Shown piece by piece: positions 1-7,368 of a stretch of DNA of 64,000 bases. Origin of the DNA: Planococcus salinus (GTDB lineage Bacteria > Bacillota > Bacilli > Bacillales_A > Planococcaceae). A model generated the notes under the pieces. That model did no database searches. It was given only the letters and a program-made list of their open reading frames with translations, and had not been told where the DNA came from. Where the stretch lies: positions 248,001-312,000 of the forward strand of contig NZ_RIAX01000004.1 of NCBI RefSeq assembly GCF_003719725.1, written 5' to 3'. The position numbers and the translations under genes were made by a program. Within the stretch, counting starts at the first letter, position 1; each line of letters starts with the position of its first letter.

Positions 1-2
1 GA

Positions 3-413
3 CTGATTTTGTTGACGACGCTCGGCCTTGGCCCGTTTCCCGCTGTCATCGCCATCATGTTCCACAATGTCGGTGTCTTTGGCAAACTGGTATCGGAATT
101 AATCGAAGCTGCAGATCCAGGCCCTCAGGAAGCCATGCGGGCGGTAGGAGCGAAAAAGTGGCTGGCCAACCTTTTCAGTATCCTTCCTCAAATCTGGCCA
201 AATGTTCTGTCCCAGTTTTTCTACCGTTTTGAAGTCGCCATCCGGACTTCTCTGATTTTAGGGTTTATTGGCGGCGGCGGCATTGGCCAGCGTTTGTTCA
301 ACGATTTCAAGACGTTTCAATACTCAGCTGTTTCGCTGGACGTCCTGATTATTATGATAATGGTTATTGTCATCGACTTTTTGGCCAGCTTTATACGCAA
401 TCGAGTTATTTAA
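3..413 (+). CDS. phnE: Phosphonate ABC transporter permease PhnE, C-terminal part
   Basis: The reading frame is open from the first bases of the window, so the 5' end lies outside it. The visible part is the C-terminal half of a binding-protein-dependent permease. It shows the cytoplasmic EAA loop (EAADPGPQEAMRAVGAKKW followed by a LP turn) that docks on the ATPase, then GFIGGGGIGQRL, typical of PhnE, and two hydrophobic segments. It ends 12 bases before phnC, so the two are co-transcribed and form one importer for phosphonate, phosphite or a related oxyanion. The exact substrate cannot be read without the binding protein. Confidence 0.9.
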   Translation: MILLTTLGLGPFPAVIAIMFHNVGVFGKLVSELIEAADPGPQEAMRAVGAKKWLANLFSILPQIWPNVLSQFFYRFEVAIRTSLILGFIGGGGIGQRLFNDFKTFQYSAVSLDVLIIMIMVIVIDFLASFIRNRVI

Positions 414-425
414 AGGAGTGGCTGT

Positions 426-1196
426 ATGATACAAGTGGAAAACCTGACTGTGCATTACCCCGACACCAAGGTCGAAGCACTTACGAATATAAGCCTGTCT
501 TTGAATAAAGGCGATTTCGTATGTGTGCTGGGAAAAAGCGGTGCTGGAAAATCGACGTTTATCCGCACCATCAACGGACTGCAGAAGCCAACGGGTGGAG
601 AAATTTACTTTGACGGCCAGCCGATCTCTCTGTTGAAGGAAGAGCAATTGAGGAAAGTCAGACGCCAAACCGGCATGATTTTTCAGCATTTCAGCCTGGT
701 ACCGCGACTGACGGTCATGCAAAACGTGCTGACCGGCATGTTCGGCTACCGGTCGTCATTCAAAAACCTGATTGGCTGGTTCACGAAAGAAGAATTGGAT
801 CTTGCGAAACGTGTCATTTCCGAAGTCGGCCTCTCTGATATGGCCACGCGCAAAGTTGAAAGATTGAGCGGTGGCCAAAAGCAGCGCGTCGGAATTGCGC
901 GGGCATTGGCACAGCAGCCGAAAGTTCTGCTCGGTGATGAACCTGTCGCAAGCCTGGATCCCGGAACTTCCAACCGGATTTTTACGCTGTTGACAGAAAT
1001 GCACAATCGCCTGGACTTGCTGACGATCATCAATGTCCATGACATTGAACTGGCTAAACGCTATGCCACACGGATTGTCGCGTTGAAAGACGGCAAACTG
1101 ATTTTTGACGGAGCTCCTGAAGACTTCAAAGACGCGGAATATGAGGAGACGTATGAATCCATTCGTCAAGATTCTTTCTTCGGAGCTGGAATCTGA
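426..1196 (+). CDS. phnC: Phosphonate ABC transporter ATP-binding protein PhnC
   Basis: A 256-residue ABC ATPase. Walker A is GKSGAGKST (residues 36-44), the signature is LSGGQKQR, Walker B is VLLGDEPVASLD and the switch histidine sits in INVHD. The length and the MIFQHFSLVPRLTV Q-loop region are typical of PhnC. An AAAGGAGTG ribosome site precedes the ATG. It energises uptake through the adjacent PhnE. In many genomes phnC precedes phnE; here phnE comes first. Confidence 0.93.
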   Translation: MIQVENLTVHYPDTKVEALTNISLSLNKGDFVCVLGKSGAGKSTFIRTINGLQKPTGGEIYFDGQPISLLKEEQLRKVRRQTGMIFQHFSLVPRLTVMQNVLTGMFGYRSSFKNLIGWFTKEELDLAKRVISEVGLSDMATRKVERLSGGQKQRVGIARALAQQPKVLLGDEPVASLDPGTSNRIFTLLTEMHNRLDLLTIINVHDIELAKRYATRIVALKDGKLIFDGAPEDFKDAEYEETYESIRQDSFFGAGI

Positions 1197-1217
1197 AATG
1201 ACAAGGAGATGCTTTCG

Positions 1218-1847
1218 ATGATCAAAAGTCCATGAGTAGTTGACCAAACAAGGGTCGTGTACGACTCTACAAACCCTGACATTGTAACCTCCATCGGACC
1301 ATCGGAAGAAAAATCAGTCGTTCTTACTTTTGACGATGGTCCAAGCAAGTTGCTGCCCCGTTTTCTGGATGTGCTGCAGCAACACGGAGTGCCTGCGGTA
1401 TTTTTTTGGGAAACGCGTCTGCTGCATCCGGACCGGCCCTGGAAAAGAGTGCTGGAAGAAGGGCATCAGCTTGGCACACATGCGACAAAACACGTCAATC
1501 TGACAAAATTGACGCATGAGCAACAGTACAACGAGTTGAAAAACAGCCAGCAGCGGATTGAAACCATCACCGGAGCGACCGTTAAATTATTCCGTCCCCC
1601 ATTCGGCCAGTTCAATGATGATACACTTCAAGCTGCAAAGCGCTTGGGAATGACAACAGTCATGTGGAAAGTGGCACCGATTGATTGGGAATTGAAAGAA
1701 AGTCCGGAGCAAATTGTGGCTAATACAGTGAGTCATCTGGAAGATGGCGCCATCATTCTGCTCCACGAGATCCGGCCTACCTTGGGTATACTGCCGCAGC
1801 TAATTGAAGCCATCCGGGAAAAAGGCTATACATTCAAGCTTTTGTAG
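1218..1847 (+). CDS. Polysaccharide deacetylase family protein with an in-frame TGA at codon 6
   Basis: The catalytic NodB domain is complete: TFDDGP (metal-binding DD), THATKH (metal-binding histidines), RPPFGQ and ILLHEI. Such enzymes remove acetyl groups from cell-wall or chitin-like sugars. The best start is ATG 1218, nine bases after AAGGAG (1203-1208). Codon 6 (1233-1235) is TGA, giving M-I-K-S-P-(TGA)-V-V-D-Q, and the frame then stays open to 1847. A GTG at 1257 could start the intact domain but has no well-placed ribosome site. A 7-bp hairpin follows the TGA (separate entry). The choices are Sec decoding, a nonsense mutation of a Trp or other codon, or a start at GTG 1257. Confidence 0.7.
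1251..1268 (+). promoter_or_regulatory. SECIS-like hairpin after the TGA of the deacetylase gene
   Basis: AGGGTCG (1251-1257) pairs with CGACTCT (1262-1268) over 7 bp with one G-U. It closes a TGTA loop with G in second position, 22 nt after the TGA. This fits the loose bacterial SECIS rule (short loop with G in the first two positions, 16-37 nt from UGA). It could be chance, because the residue replaced is not clearly a cysteine. Confidence 0.35.
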
Positions 1848-1880
1848 TCCATGGCTTGGATGTTGCCGGTCCAGGACAAG

Positions 1881-2000
1881 ACTTATGCGCGTTCATTTGG
1901 ATTTTTGCTCGTTCGTGTGGACTTATTTGCGTTCAAAATTTTTTATGCGCGCTTAAAGAATTTTATGCACGGTTAAGGGCTCTCTATGCGCGTTCCCCAA
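1881..2000. repeat. Six degenerate 20-bp tandem units, core TTATGCGCGTTCA
   Basis: Units begin at 1881, 1901, 1921, 1941, 1961 and about 1981, an exact 20-bp step. Their cores are TTATGCGCGTTCA, TTTTGCTCGTTCG, TTATTTGCGTTCA, TTATGCGCGCTTA, TTATGCACGGTTA and CTATGCGCGTTCC. There is no gene between the deacetylase stop and the thioredoxin terminator. The function is unknown; a protein-binding array or decayed satellite is possible. Confidence 0.7.
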
Positions 2001-2020
2001 TTTATGAAAAATGAAGCAAT

Positions 2021-2069
2021 AAAAAAGGTGTTCCCGAAGCGAATAGACGCTTTCGGGAACACCTTTTTA
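2021..2069 (-). terminator. Terminator of the thioredoxin gene
   Basis: GGTGTTCCCGAAGCG and CGCTTTCGGGAACACC form a long near-perfect hairpin with A-runs on one side and T-runs on the other. It lies directly after the thioredoxin stop and probably works for both strands. Confidence 0.85.
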
Positions 2070-2070
2070 C

Positions 2071-2379
2071 TTAGGATCGGGCAAACTCTTCCACTTGCTC
2101 TTCGGGAATAAAGCCGACCGAACGATTGGCTTCCTGCCCATCTTTCAACAGCACCATCGTCGGGATGCTTTGCACACCGAACTGCTTCACCAGGTCAGGT
2201 GCCTGGTCAACATCGACATAATAAAAATCGACTGAATCAAGTTGTTCAGCTACGTTTGAGACCACCGGCCCCAAGAAACGGCAGCTTGGTCACCAATCCG
2301 CTCCGAATTCAAGAACAAACGGTTTTTCCGTATTTTCCAAACGCTTGGCATACTGTTGTGCATTCATGTTTTCCGCCAT
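2071..2379 (-). CDS. Thioredoxin family protein, putative selenoprotein (U30-P-S-C33)
   Basis: Read from ATG 2379, which has AAGGAGGGG just upstream, the frame gives 102 residues of a thioredoxin fold with one in-frame TGA at 2290-2292 (codon 30). The active site reads A-D-W-(TGA)-P-S-C-R, where relatives have WCPSC. The conserved cis-proline region is SIPTMVLLKDG. The TGA thus sits exactly at the nucleophilic cysteine, which is what a selenocysteine thioredoxin looks like. A strong SECIS-like hairpin follows (separate entry). Translation from 2274 alone would lose the N-terminal third and half of the active site. The alternative is a Cys-to-stop mutation (TGC/TGT to TGA), which would be an unlikely coincidence beside the OsmC case. 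Confidence 0.82.
2253..2280 (-). promoter_or_regulatory. Putative SECIS element in the thioredoxin gene
   Basis: On the coding strand, CGTTT (10-14 nt after the TGA) pairs with AAACG (33-37), then a 3-nt CTT bulge, then GGGGCC (18-23) pairs with GGTCTC (27-32, two G-U). A GGT loop starts 24 nt after the TGA. The 11 bp, the bulge and the G-first apical loop match the bacterial SECIS model bound by SelB. Confidence 0.7.
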
Positions 2380-2513
2380 TTTTACCCCTCCTTGTCTTTT
2401 TGCTGACTCTTTCAGTTTACAGCTTCCGCCTTTTCGCATCAATTTCCCTGTTTTTATTTCCCGGGAAATAGTGTATTAACGTTCGTTGTTTTTCTTTCTC
2501 TTCTTTACGTCCA

Positions 2514-2553
2514 TAAAAAATCCCCGTCCTTTAAAAGGACCGGGGAGATTTTT
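2514..2553 (-). terminator. Terminator of the small DUF3934-like gene
   Basis: TCCCCGTCCTTT and AAAGGACCGGGGA form a hairpin with one bulge at 2521-2546. T-runs lie on both sides. Confidence 0.8.
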
Positions 2554-2567
2554 GTAAAACTTATGTT

Positions 2568-2750
2568 TTATCCGTCAACCCATTCGGATTGCGTGTTTTT
2601 GTTGTCTTTTGGTGTTTCTGCTTTCTTTGTGCGTTTGCTGGTGTATGGTTTGGCACTTTTTGCTTTGTTGGCACCGGCTTTCCAGCGGTTCCAGCCTTTT
2701 TTGCCGGTTCCTCTTCCCACACCGCTTTTTGCTTTCGCTTTTTTCGTCAT
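2568..2750 (-). CDS. Small basic protein, DUF3934-like
   Basis: A 60-residue, lysine-rich protein with the block GKKGWNRWKAGANKAKSAKP and no cysteines or membrane segment. Its composition and the GWxRWxxxANKAK pattern resemble the DUF3934 small proteins of Bacillaceae, whose function is unknown. It has a GGAG ribosome site before ATG 2750 and its own terminator. It is single-gene in context. Confidence 0.7.
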   Translation of the reverse strand: MTKKAKAKSGVGRGTGKKGWNRWKAGANKAKSAKPYTSKRTKKAETPKDNKNTQSEWVDG

Positions 2751-2826
2751 GTCTTCACTCCATTACTGCTGCTTATTACAAGCTAGATGAAGTACAGCTT
2801 ATCACAGACCCCTACTGAAAGAAAGT

Positions 2827-3720
2827 TTAACGGACAGCGCGTTCAGCCACCGTTTGGTGCACATCTTTTTCCGGCCAGTTCACCAGAAAAATGCCTGTGA
2901 AAATCAGCGCCCCTCCCAGTAACAGGGACCAGCCGAGTTGTTCATCCAGCAACAGCCAACCCGAGATGACACCAAAGAAAGGCGCTAAAAACAGAAAGGC
3001 ACTGACTTTGCCCGGGTTTCCTTTCTGCAGAAGGAAAAACCAAATGGCAAACTGAACGATGGAAGCGGGAATGGCCAGCCATAAAATGACGAATATCGAC
3101 GTTGGATTCATAACCAGCTCCGTGTTTTCCAGGAAAACACTTCCGATCAGCAACAGTATTCCCCCGCACAGCATCTGGTAAGCAGTAAGGACCCATGTAT
3201 CAAATCGCTGCCCCCATTGCTTGATCAGCAGTGTGCCGACTGCCCAGCAAATGGCGCTGGCAAATCCAAAAAAAGTGCCAATTTCCATTTGCAGCTGGCC
3301 TCCCATCGTGATGAACACTCCTGTAAATCCGGCAATCACTCCACCCCATTGAACTGTGCGGTATCGAATACCGATGAGCAGAGTACCAAAGATGACAACG
3401 AGAAGTGGGTTTGTAAACGTTAAGATCGCTGACTCTCCCGCTGTGATTGTCCGCAAACTGAGAAAGATCGCACCCATGACGCCAGCCGTTTGAATGGTTC
3501 CTATTACAGCTATCCGCAGCCAGTCAGTCGCCCTTTCAGGATGCGGCCGTTTGAACAACAGCACAAAAACGACCATGATCAGGCCAGCGCATGTAAAACG
3601 GATGCCCACAAGCAGTAATGGAGATATATATTCCAAGCCAATTTTTCCAACAGCAAAAGAAGAACCCATTAAACTGGTTGTCAGGATAACCAGTAGCGCA
3701 AATACAAATTTATTGTTCAA
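2827..3720 (-). CDS. DMT superfamily transporter (EamA family)
   Basis: Ten hydrophobic segments in two EamA repeats of about 140 residues (first FALLVILTTSLMGSSFAVGK, second from IGTFFGFASAICWAVGTLLIK) mark a drug/metabolite exporter. Substrate is unknown. Two starts are possible: ATG 3756, which lacks a ribosome site, and TTG 3720, which has AAAGGAG at a good distance and gives the usual N-terminus just before the first helix. TTG is chosen (297 residues). The gene stands alone and faces away from the OsmC gene. Confidence 0.88.
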   Translation of the reverse strand: MNNKFVFALLVILTTSLMGSSFAVGKIGLEYISPLLLVGIRFTCAGLIMVVFVLLFKRPHPERATDWLRIAVIGTIQTAGVMGAIFLSLRTITAGESAILTFTNPLLVVIFGTLLIGIRYRTVQWGGVIAGFTGVFITMGGQLQMEIGTFFGFASAICWAVGTLLIKQWGQRFDTWVLTAYQMLCGGILLLIGSVFLENTELVMNPTSIFVILWLAIPASIVQFAIWFFLLQKGNPGKVSAFLFLAPFFGVISGWLLLDEQLGWSLLLGGALIFTGIFLVNWPEKDVHQTVAERAVR

Positions 3721-3883
3721 GATGGCATTCTCCTTTGCATTTATCTCCTTCTTCATACTTCATTGTACAATAAATTCTGACTTTTTCACCTCTGTATTCC
3801 ATCTGCTTGTTCGCTGTATGCCTTCTGAATCGTTTGCAGTTGAAACAATTTCCCTTTATTCTTAGGAAAAGGTGGTGATAAAA

Positions 3884-4354
3884 GTGAGCGAACCCATTGA
3901 GTTAACCGAAATTACCATTATTCAAAAGGATACGGCCAACAAAATCCGTGAAGCTTACATCAACGGATTTGAAGACCCTGTGATGTATGGTGTCCATGGC
4001 GGAGTCCGGGAGTTTTATGGCACCGATACGGAAATTCAGTACCCTTCGACACTTGACCACATTGTTGCAGCTGCTGGCGGTTGACTGGTCGGCACATTAT
4101 CAGGCGCGCTGGAAGCGCGTAAAATTCCGACTTCACCAGATAAAGTGCAAGCTAAAGTGCAGGGTACCATTGAAGCACCTGAAGGCGTGTTAAAAGTTAC
4201 AAAAATCAGCTGCCATTACCAATTGAAAGTGCCTGACGGCAAGCAAGCTGCTGCAGAACGCGCCCTGGCTGTATTTGAGCAGGGATGTCCAGTGGCCCAA
4301 ACGCTTAAAGGAGCCATCGAATTCGACCATACGTGGGAAATCAAAACATACTAA
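3884..4354 (+). CDS. OsmC family peroxide-stress protein, putative selenoprotein (U67)
   Basis: From GTG 3884, preceded by AAGGTGGTGATA (nearly perfect anti-SD match), the frame yields 156 residues of an OsmC/Ohr-type thiol peroxidase or related OsmC protein. An in-frame TGA lies at 4082-4084 in A-A-A-G-G-(TGA)-L-V-G-T-L-S-G-A-L-E. This is the position of the first reactive cysteine at the start of the long central helix. The second family cysteine is present in EQGCPVAQTL. The sequence on both sides is well conserved and in frame, and a GC-rich SECIS-like hairpin follows. Sec in an OsmC-like protein has been reported in environmental bacteria. If the TGA were a stop, the product would lack the fold's core. 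Confidence 0.85.
4104..4120 (+). promoter_or_regulatory. Putative SECIS element in the osmC-like gene
   Basis: GCGCGC (4104-4109) pairs with GCGCGT (4115-4120) over 6 bp and closes a TGGAA loop with G in positions 2 and 3. The loop starts 26 nt after the TGA. Stem length, loop size, guanosine and spacing all lie within the published bacterial SECIS limits. Confidence 0.72.
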
Positions 4355-4380
4355 CACAATGCTTTGCCTTATTTTTCATC

Positions 4381-4420
4381 ACAAAAGACCCGCCTCAAAA
4401 CGAAGAGGCGGGTCTTTTGT
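4381..4420. terminator. Bidirectional terminator between osmC-like gene and panB
   Basis: Perfect 16-bp arms ACAAAAGACCCGCCTC and GAGGCGGGTCTTTTGT with an 8-nt loop lie between two convergent genes. Confidence 0.93.
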
Positions 4421-4450
4421 GGACATGAACATTGTATATTTATTTTCTGG

Positions 4451-5290
4451 TTATCCTTTGCCGCCGTACAGCTGCTGCAGCTCGTCTTCTTTCATGGTAA
4501 AACGGTGTTCTTCTGCCGGGAACTCCCCCGACTTCACTTCCGTTACGTAAGCGTTCAAACCATTCTTCATAATTTCACCAGCTTCAGCGTAAGAGCGGAC
4601 AAATTTCGGCAAATGGTGTGATCCGTATTTTAAAATGTCGTGATACACCAACACTTGTCCATCCGTCTCACTGCCGGCGCCAATGCCGATGACCGGAACC
4701 GATACAGCAGCTGTCACTTCACGCGCCAGCTGATACGGAATGCATTCAAGCACAATCAGACAAGCACCTGCCGCTTCGCACGCTTTTGCATCATCAATCA
4801 ATTTTTTGGCAGCATCCGCTGTCTTTCCTTGTACACGGTAACCGCCAATGACACCTGCCGTTTGTGGAAGCAGACCGAGATGTGCGACTACCGGAATGCC
4901 GGTGCGTGTCAGTAAACGTGTAACCTCCACCACTTCATCCGCACCTTCCAGCTTCAATGCTTCGGCACCGGTCTCCTGGAAAATCCTCATGGCATTATCC
5001 AGTGTGCGGTCTACGCTTCCCTGGAACGACCCAAACGGCATGTCGACCACGAGAAAAGTGTCCTGTGCGCCCCGGCGTGCCGCTTTTCCGTGATGAATCA
5101 TATCATCGACTGTCACTTTCACTGTGGACTCGTAACCGAGCACGACCATGCCGAGCGAATCTCCTACCAGGATCACGTCGACGCCTGCTTCTTCCGCCTG
5201 CTTTGCCGATGGATAATCATAGGCGGTCAGCATTGCGATTTTTTCGTTTTGTTGCTTCATTTTGATGAACGTTCCGGTATTCTTCATCAT
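4451..5290 (-). CDS. panB: 3-methyl-2-oxobutanoate hydroxymethyltransferase (ketopantoate hydroxymethyltransferase)
   Basis: PanB makes ketopantoate from alpha-ketoisovalerate and methylene-tetrahydrofolate, the first step to pantothenate. The 279-residue protein shows [30 protein letters not shown] (metal-binding region), ALKLEG, HLGLLPQ and [20 protein letters not shown]. The start is ATG 5290 after AAAGGAGAG; an upstream extension of the frame runs through the leader hairpin and is not coding. Pantothenate genes panC and panD are not next to it in this window. A structured leader with a terminator precedes it. Confidence 0.96.
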   Translation of the reverse strand: MMKNTGTFIKMKQQNEKIAMLTAYDYPSAKQAEEAGVDVILVGDSLGMVVLGYESTVKVTVDDMIHHGKAARRGAQDTFLVVDMPFGSFQGSVDRTLDNAMRIFQETGAEALKLEGADEVVEVTRLLTRTGIPVVAHLGLLPQTAGVIGGYRVQGKTADAAKKLIDDAKACEAAGACLIVLECIPYQLAREVTAAVSVPVIGIGAGSETDGQVLVYHDILKYGSHHLPKFVRSYAEAGEIMKNGLNAYVTEVKSGEFPAEEHRFTMKEDELQQLYGGKG

Positions 5291-5317
5291 TTTTCTCTCC
5301 TTTCGGGGAGAAAACCG

Positions 5318-5475
5318 TTTAAAAAGCCCTTCTGTTCCAATATGGACAGAAGGGCAGTAAATTCCGTAATTGGTTTCCTCCGTCCCTGTCATTCATAAGA
5401 TCAAGGCAGACTTATTCAGTTGCATTACCCATTTTACTGCCGGTGCAGTTCGCAAGCGATACTGCCCTCGTTTCC
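5318..5475 (-). ncRNA. Structured panB leader with internal terminator (pan-motif candidate)
   Basis: On the panB strand the leader runs from about 5470 to the start codon. It contains a GGCAG...CTGCC stem-loop (5441-5437 with 5409-5405) and then a strong terminator, GCCCTTCTG(T)CCA paired to TGGA(A)CAGAAGGGC, followed by TTTTT (5321-5355). The 5' GGGCAGTA (5467-5460) is fully complementary to TACTGCCC (5359-5352), which overlaps the base of the terminator. Mutually exclusive antiterminator and terminator folds are therefore possible. Conserved pan-motif RNAs are known upstream of panB/C/D in Firmicutes; membership here is inferred from context, not from a consensus match. Confidence 0.55.
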
Positions 5476-5505
5476 ACTATATCAGAAATGACAATAGTCT
5501 GACAA
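5476..5505 (-). promoter_or_regulatory. Candidate panB promoter
   Basis: On the minus strand TTGTCA (5505-5500) and TATAGT (5481-5476) are separated by 18 bp. This would start the leader RNA near 5470. The remaining bases 5506-5913 up to the next gene are A+T-rich and show no gene. Confidence 0.5.
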
Positions 5506-5913
5506 TACAGAGTGTCGACAGAAGGATACATCAGCCACCCATTAAAAAACGCACAATGAAATTCTTCAGACATTTCGGGTTTCCCTATTGAGGAACTGCG
5601 ATTCTATCCTTCTTCACATCAATCCTGCTTCCTATTAAGACAGACTGCTGTATTTTTGGCTCTCTAAAATCCTGTGCAAAGATGAAAGATATATAACTAT
5701 ATCATTTTATTAACCTTTTAATTCCATATTATTATTAGACTTTAGTTAATTTTTCCTTTATTACACGCTGTTGCGAGTTTGAATTGAGATTGATATAAAA
5801 CTGTAATAAAAAAATATGTTTGAAGTGATACAATAATCACTGCCTGTAATTTTCGGGGAATAATATAACCTACATATAAAATCGCAAGAAGACAGTGGAA
5901 GGAGAAAGAGAAC

Positions 5914-7227
5914 GTGAATTTAAAATTCAAATGGATGACAGCATTGATAGCGACTTTATTAATCTTTACGACGCTGCTCCCAACGGCATATGCCGATACT
6001 TTAAGTGACTTAGAGAAAAAAAAGCAGCAAGCTGAACAAAAGCAAAGTGAATTGAATTCCGGTATTCAGCAGAAAGCCCACGAGTTATCGGAAAACCAAA
6101 CAGAGCTGGAAAAGATCATCAGCAAAATCGAAGAGCTGGATGGCAAAATCCAGGAAACAGAAGACAAAATTGATTATGTACAAGCGGAAATCGATCAAAC
6201 AAAAGCAGAAATCGAAGAACTGAAAGCTTCGATTGAAGAACTTGAGAGAAAAATCGCGGAGCGGGAAGAGTTATTGAAAGAACGTGCCCGTGCTATTCAA
6301 CTCAGCGGCGGTTCTGTGGATTACATAGATGTATTGCTGGGAGCCAACAGCTTTGTTGATTTTATCGACCGTTTTTCTGCTGTAAATACATTGATCGAAG
6401 CAGACCGCGAAATCATGCGGGAACAAGCGGAAGATAAAAAACTGCTGTCCGAGCAAAAAGCGGAAGTGGAAACAAAGCTGGCGGAACAAGAGGAAAGAAA
6501 AGCCGAACTGGTGGAACTCAAAGACTCCCTTGATGACCAAAAAGAGCAACAAGCGCAACTTGAAAAAGAGTTGAAAGCGGAACAAAACCGCTTGGCAAAA
6601 GAAAAAGCCGACCTGGAAAAAGAGCATAACAAAGTCGCTGGCATCAGCGCCGATCTGGAAAAACAAATTTCCAAAGAGCAAGCAAGATTAGCAGAATTGG
6701 CAAGAAAAGCCGAAGCAGAACGGAAACGCAAACAGGCTGCCGAGAGAAAAGCACAAGCGGCAGCTGCTGCTAAATCCAATGTCTCGTATGCAGCGTCTAC
6801 AGCTTCAGTAGCTTCTGGAAGCTCCAACTTTATCCGCCCTGCACAAGGCCGGCGCACTTCCGGATTTGGTGGACGCGATATCGGAGCAGGCGCAGAATCT
6901 CACCTGGGGCTTGATATTGCAAATGTAACAGGAACACCAATTGTAGCAGCAGCCAGCGGATACGTTTCCCACGCTGGATACATGGGCGGTTATGGAAATG
7001 TGGTCATTATCACCCATTCAATCAACGGCCGTTCGTATGCAACCGTATATGGCCATATGAATTCCATCAATGCCCGAGTTGGACAATCCGTATCACAAGG
7101 ACAAAATATTGGAGCAATGGGCAGCACAGGACGCTCGACCGGTCCTCACCTTCATTTTGAAATCCATGTTGGTTCATGGAATGGTGCACGCTCCAACGCA
7201 ATCAATCCAGCTCCTTATATTTACTGA
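5914..7227 (+). CDS. Secreted murein hydrolase: coiled-coil plus M23 peptidase (EnvC/PcsB-like)
   Basis: The 437-residue product has a signal peptide (hydrophobic residues 8-26, cleavage near AYA-DT), a long Glu/Lys/Gln-rich coiled coil (about 30-280), an Ala-rich linker and a C-terminal LytM/M23 domain. The metal site is H-x3-D (SHLGLDIA) and HxH (HLHFEIHVG). Proteins of this shape cut peptidoglycan cross-links during growth or division, often under control of FtsEX through the coiled coil. Start is GTG 5914 after AAGGAGAAAG. It is monocistronic with a terminator directly after. Confidence 0.9.
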   Translation: MNLKFKWMTALIATLLIFTTLLPTAYADTLSDLEKKKQQAEQKQSELNSGIQQKAHELSENQTELEKIISKIEELDGKIQETEDKIDYVQAEIDQTKAEIEELKASIEELERKIAEREELLKERARAIQLSGGSVDYIDVLLGANSFVDFIDRFSAVNTLIEADREIMREQAEDKKLLSEQKAEVETKLAEQEERKAELVELKDSLDDQKEQQAQLEKELKAEQNRLAKEKADLEKEHNKVAGISADLEKQISKEQARLAELARKAEAERKRKQAAERKAQAAAAAKSNVSYAASTASVASGSSNFIRPAQGRRTSGFGGRDIGAGAESHLGLDIANVTGTPIVAAASGYVSHAGYMGGYGNVVIITHSINGRSYATVYGHMNSINARVGQSVSQGQNIGAMGSTGRSTGPHLHFEIHVGSWNGARSNAINPAPYIY

Positions 7228-7230
7228 CCC

Positions 7231-7267
7231 GAACAGCCTGTATCTTTGATGCAGGTTGTTTTTTTGC
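7231..7267 (+). terminator. Terminator after the M23 peptidase gene
   Basis: AACAGCCTGTATC, a TTT loop and GATGCAGGTTGTT are followed by a T-run. Confidence 0.88.
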
Positions 7268-7368
7268 TTCGGTCTCCCTTCATAGTTTTTCATCAACAAA
7301 CTTCCTTGAAAGCAGGAACTGGCTTCCCTGGTAGCGAATGTTCTATTTAAAACAAGGAGGCGTAGAAA

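Noticed and set aside
2199-2471. Plus-strand frame opposite the thioredoxin gene
   Set aside because: Composition and lack of ribosome site mark it as a shadow of the minus-strand gene.
1-4400. UGA reassigned to Trp or Cys throughout the genome
   Set aside because: Many intact genes here end in TGA (phnC, the MarR gene, the LURP-one gene) and use TGG and TGC/TGT normally, so only context-specific recoding is plausible.
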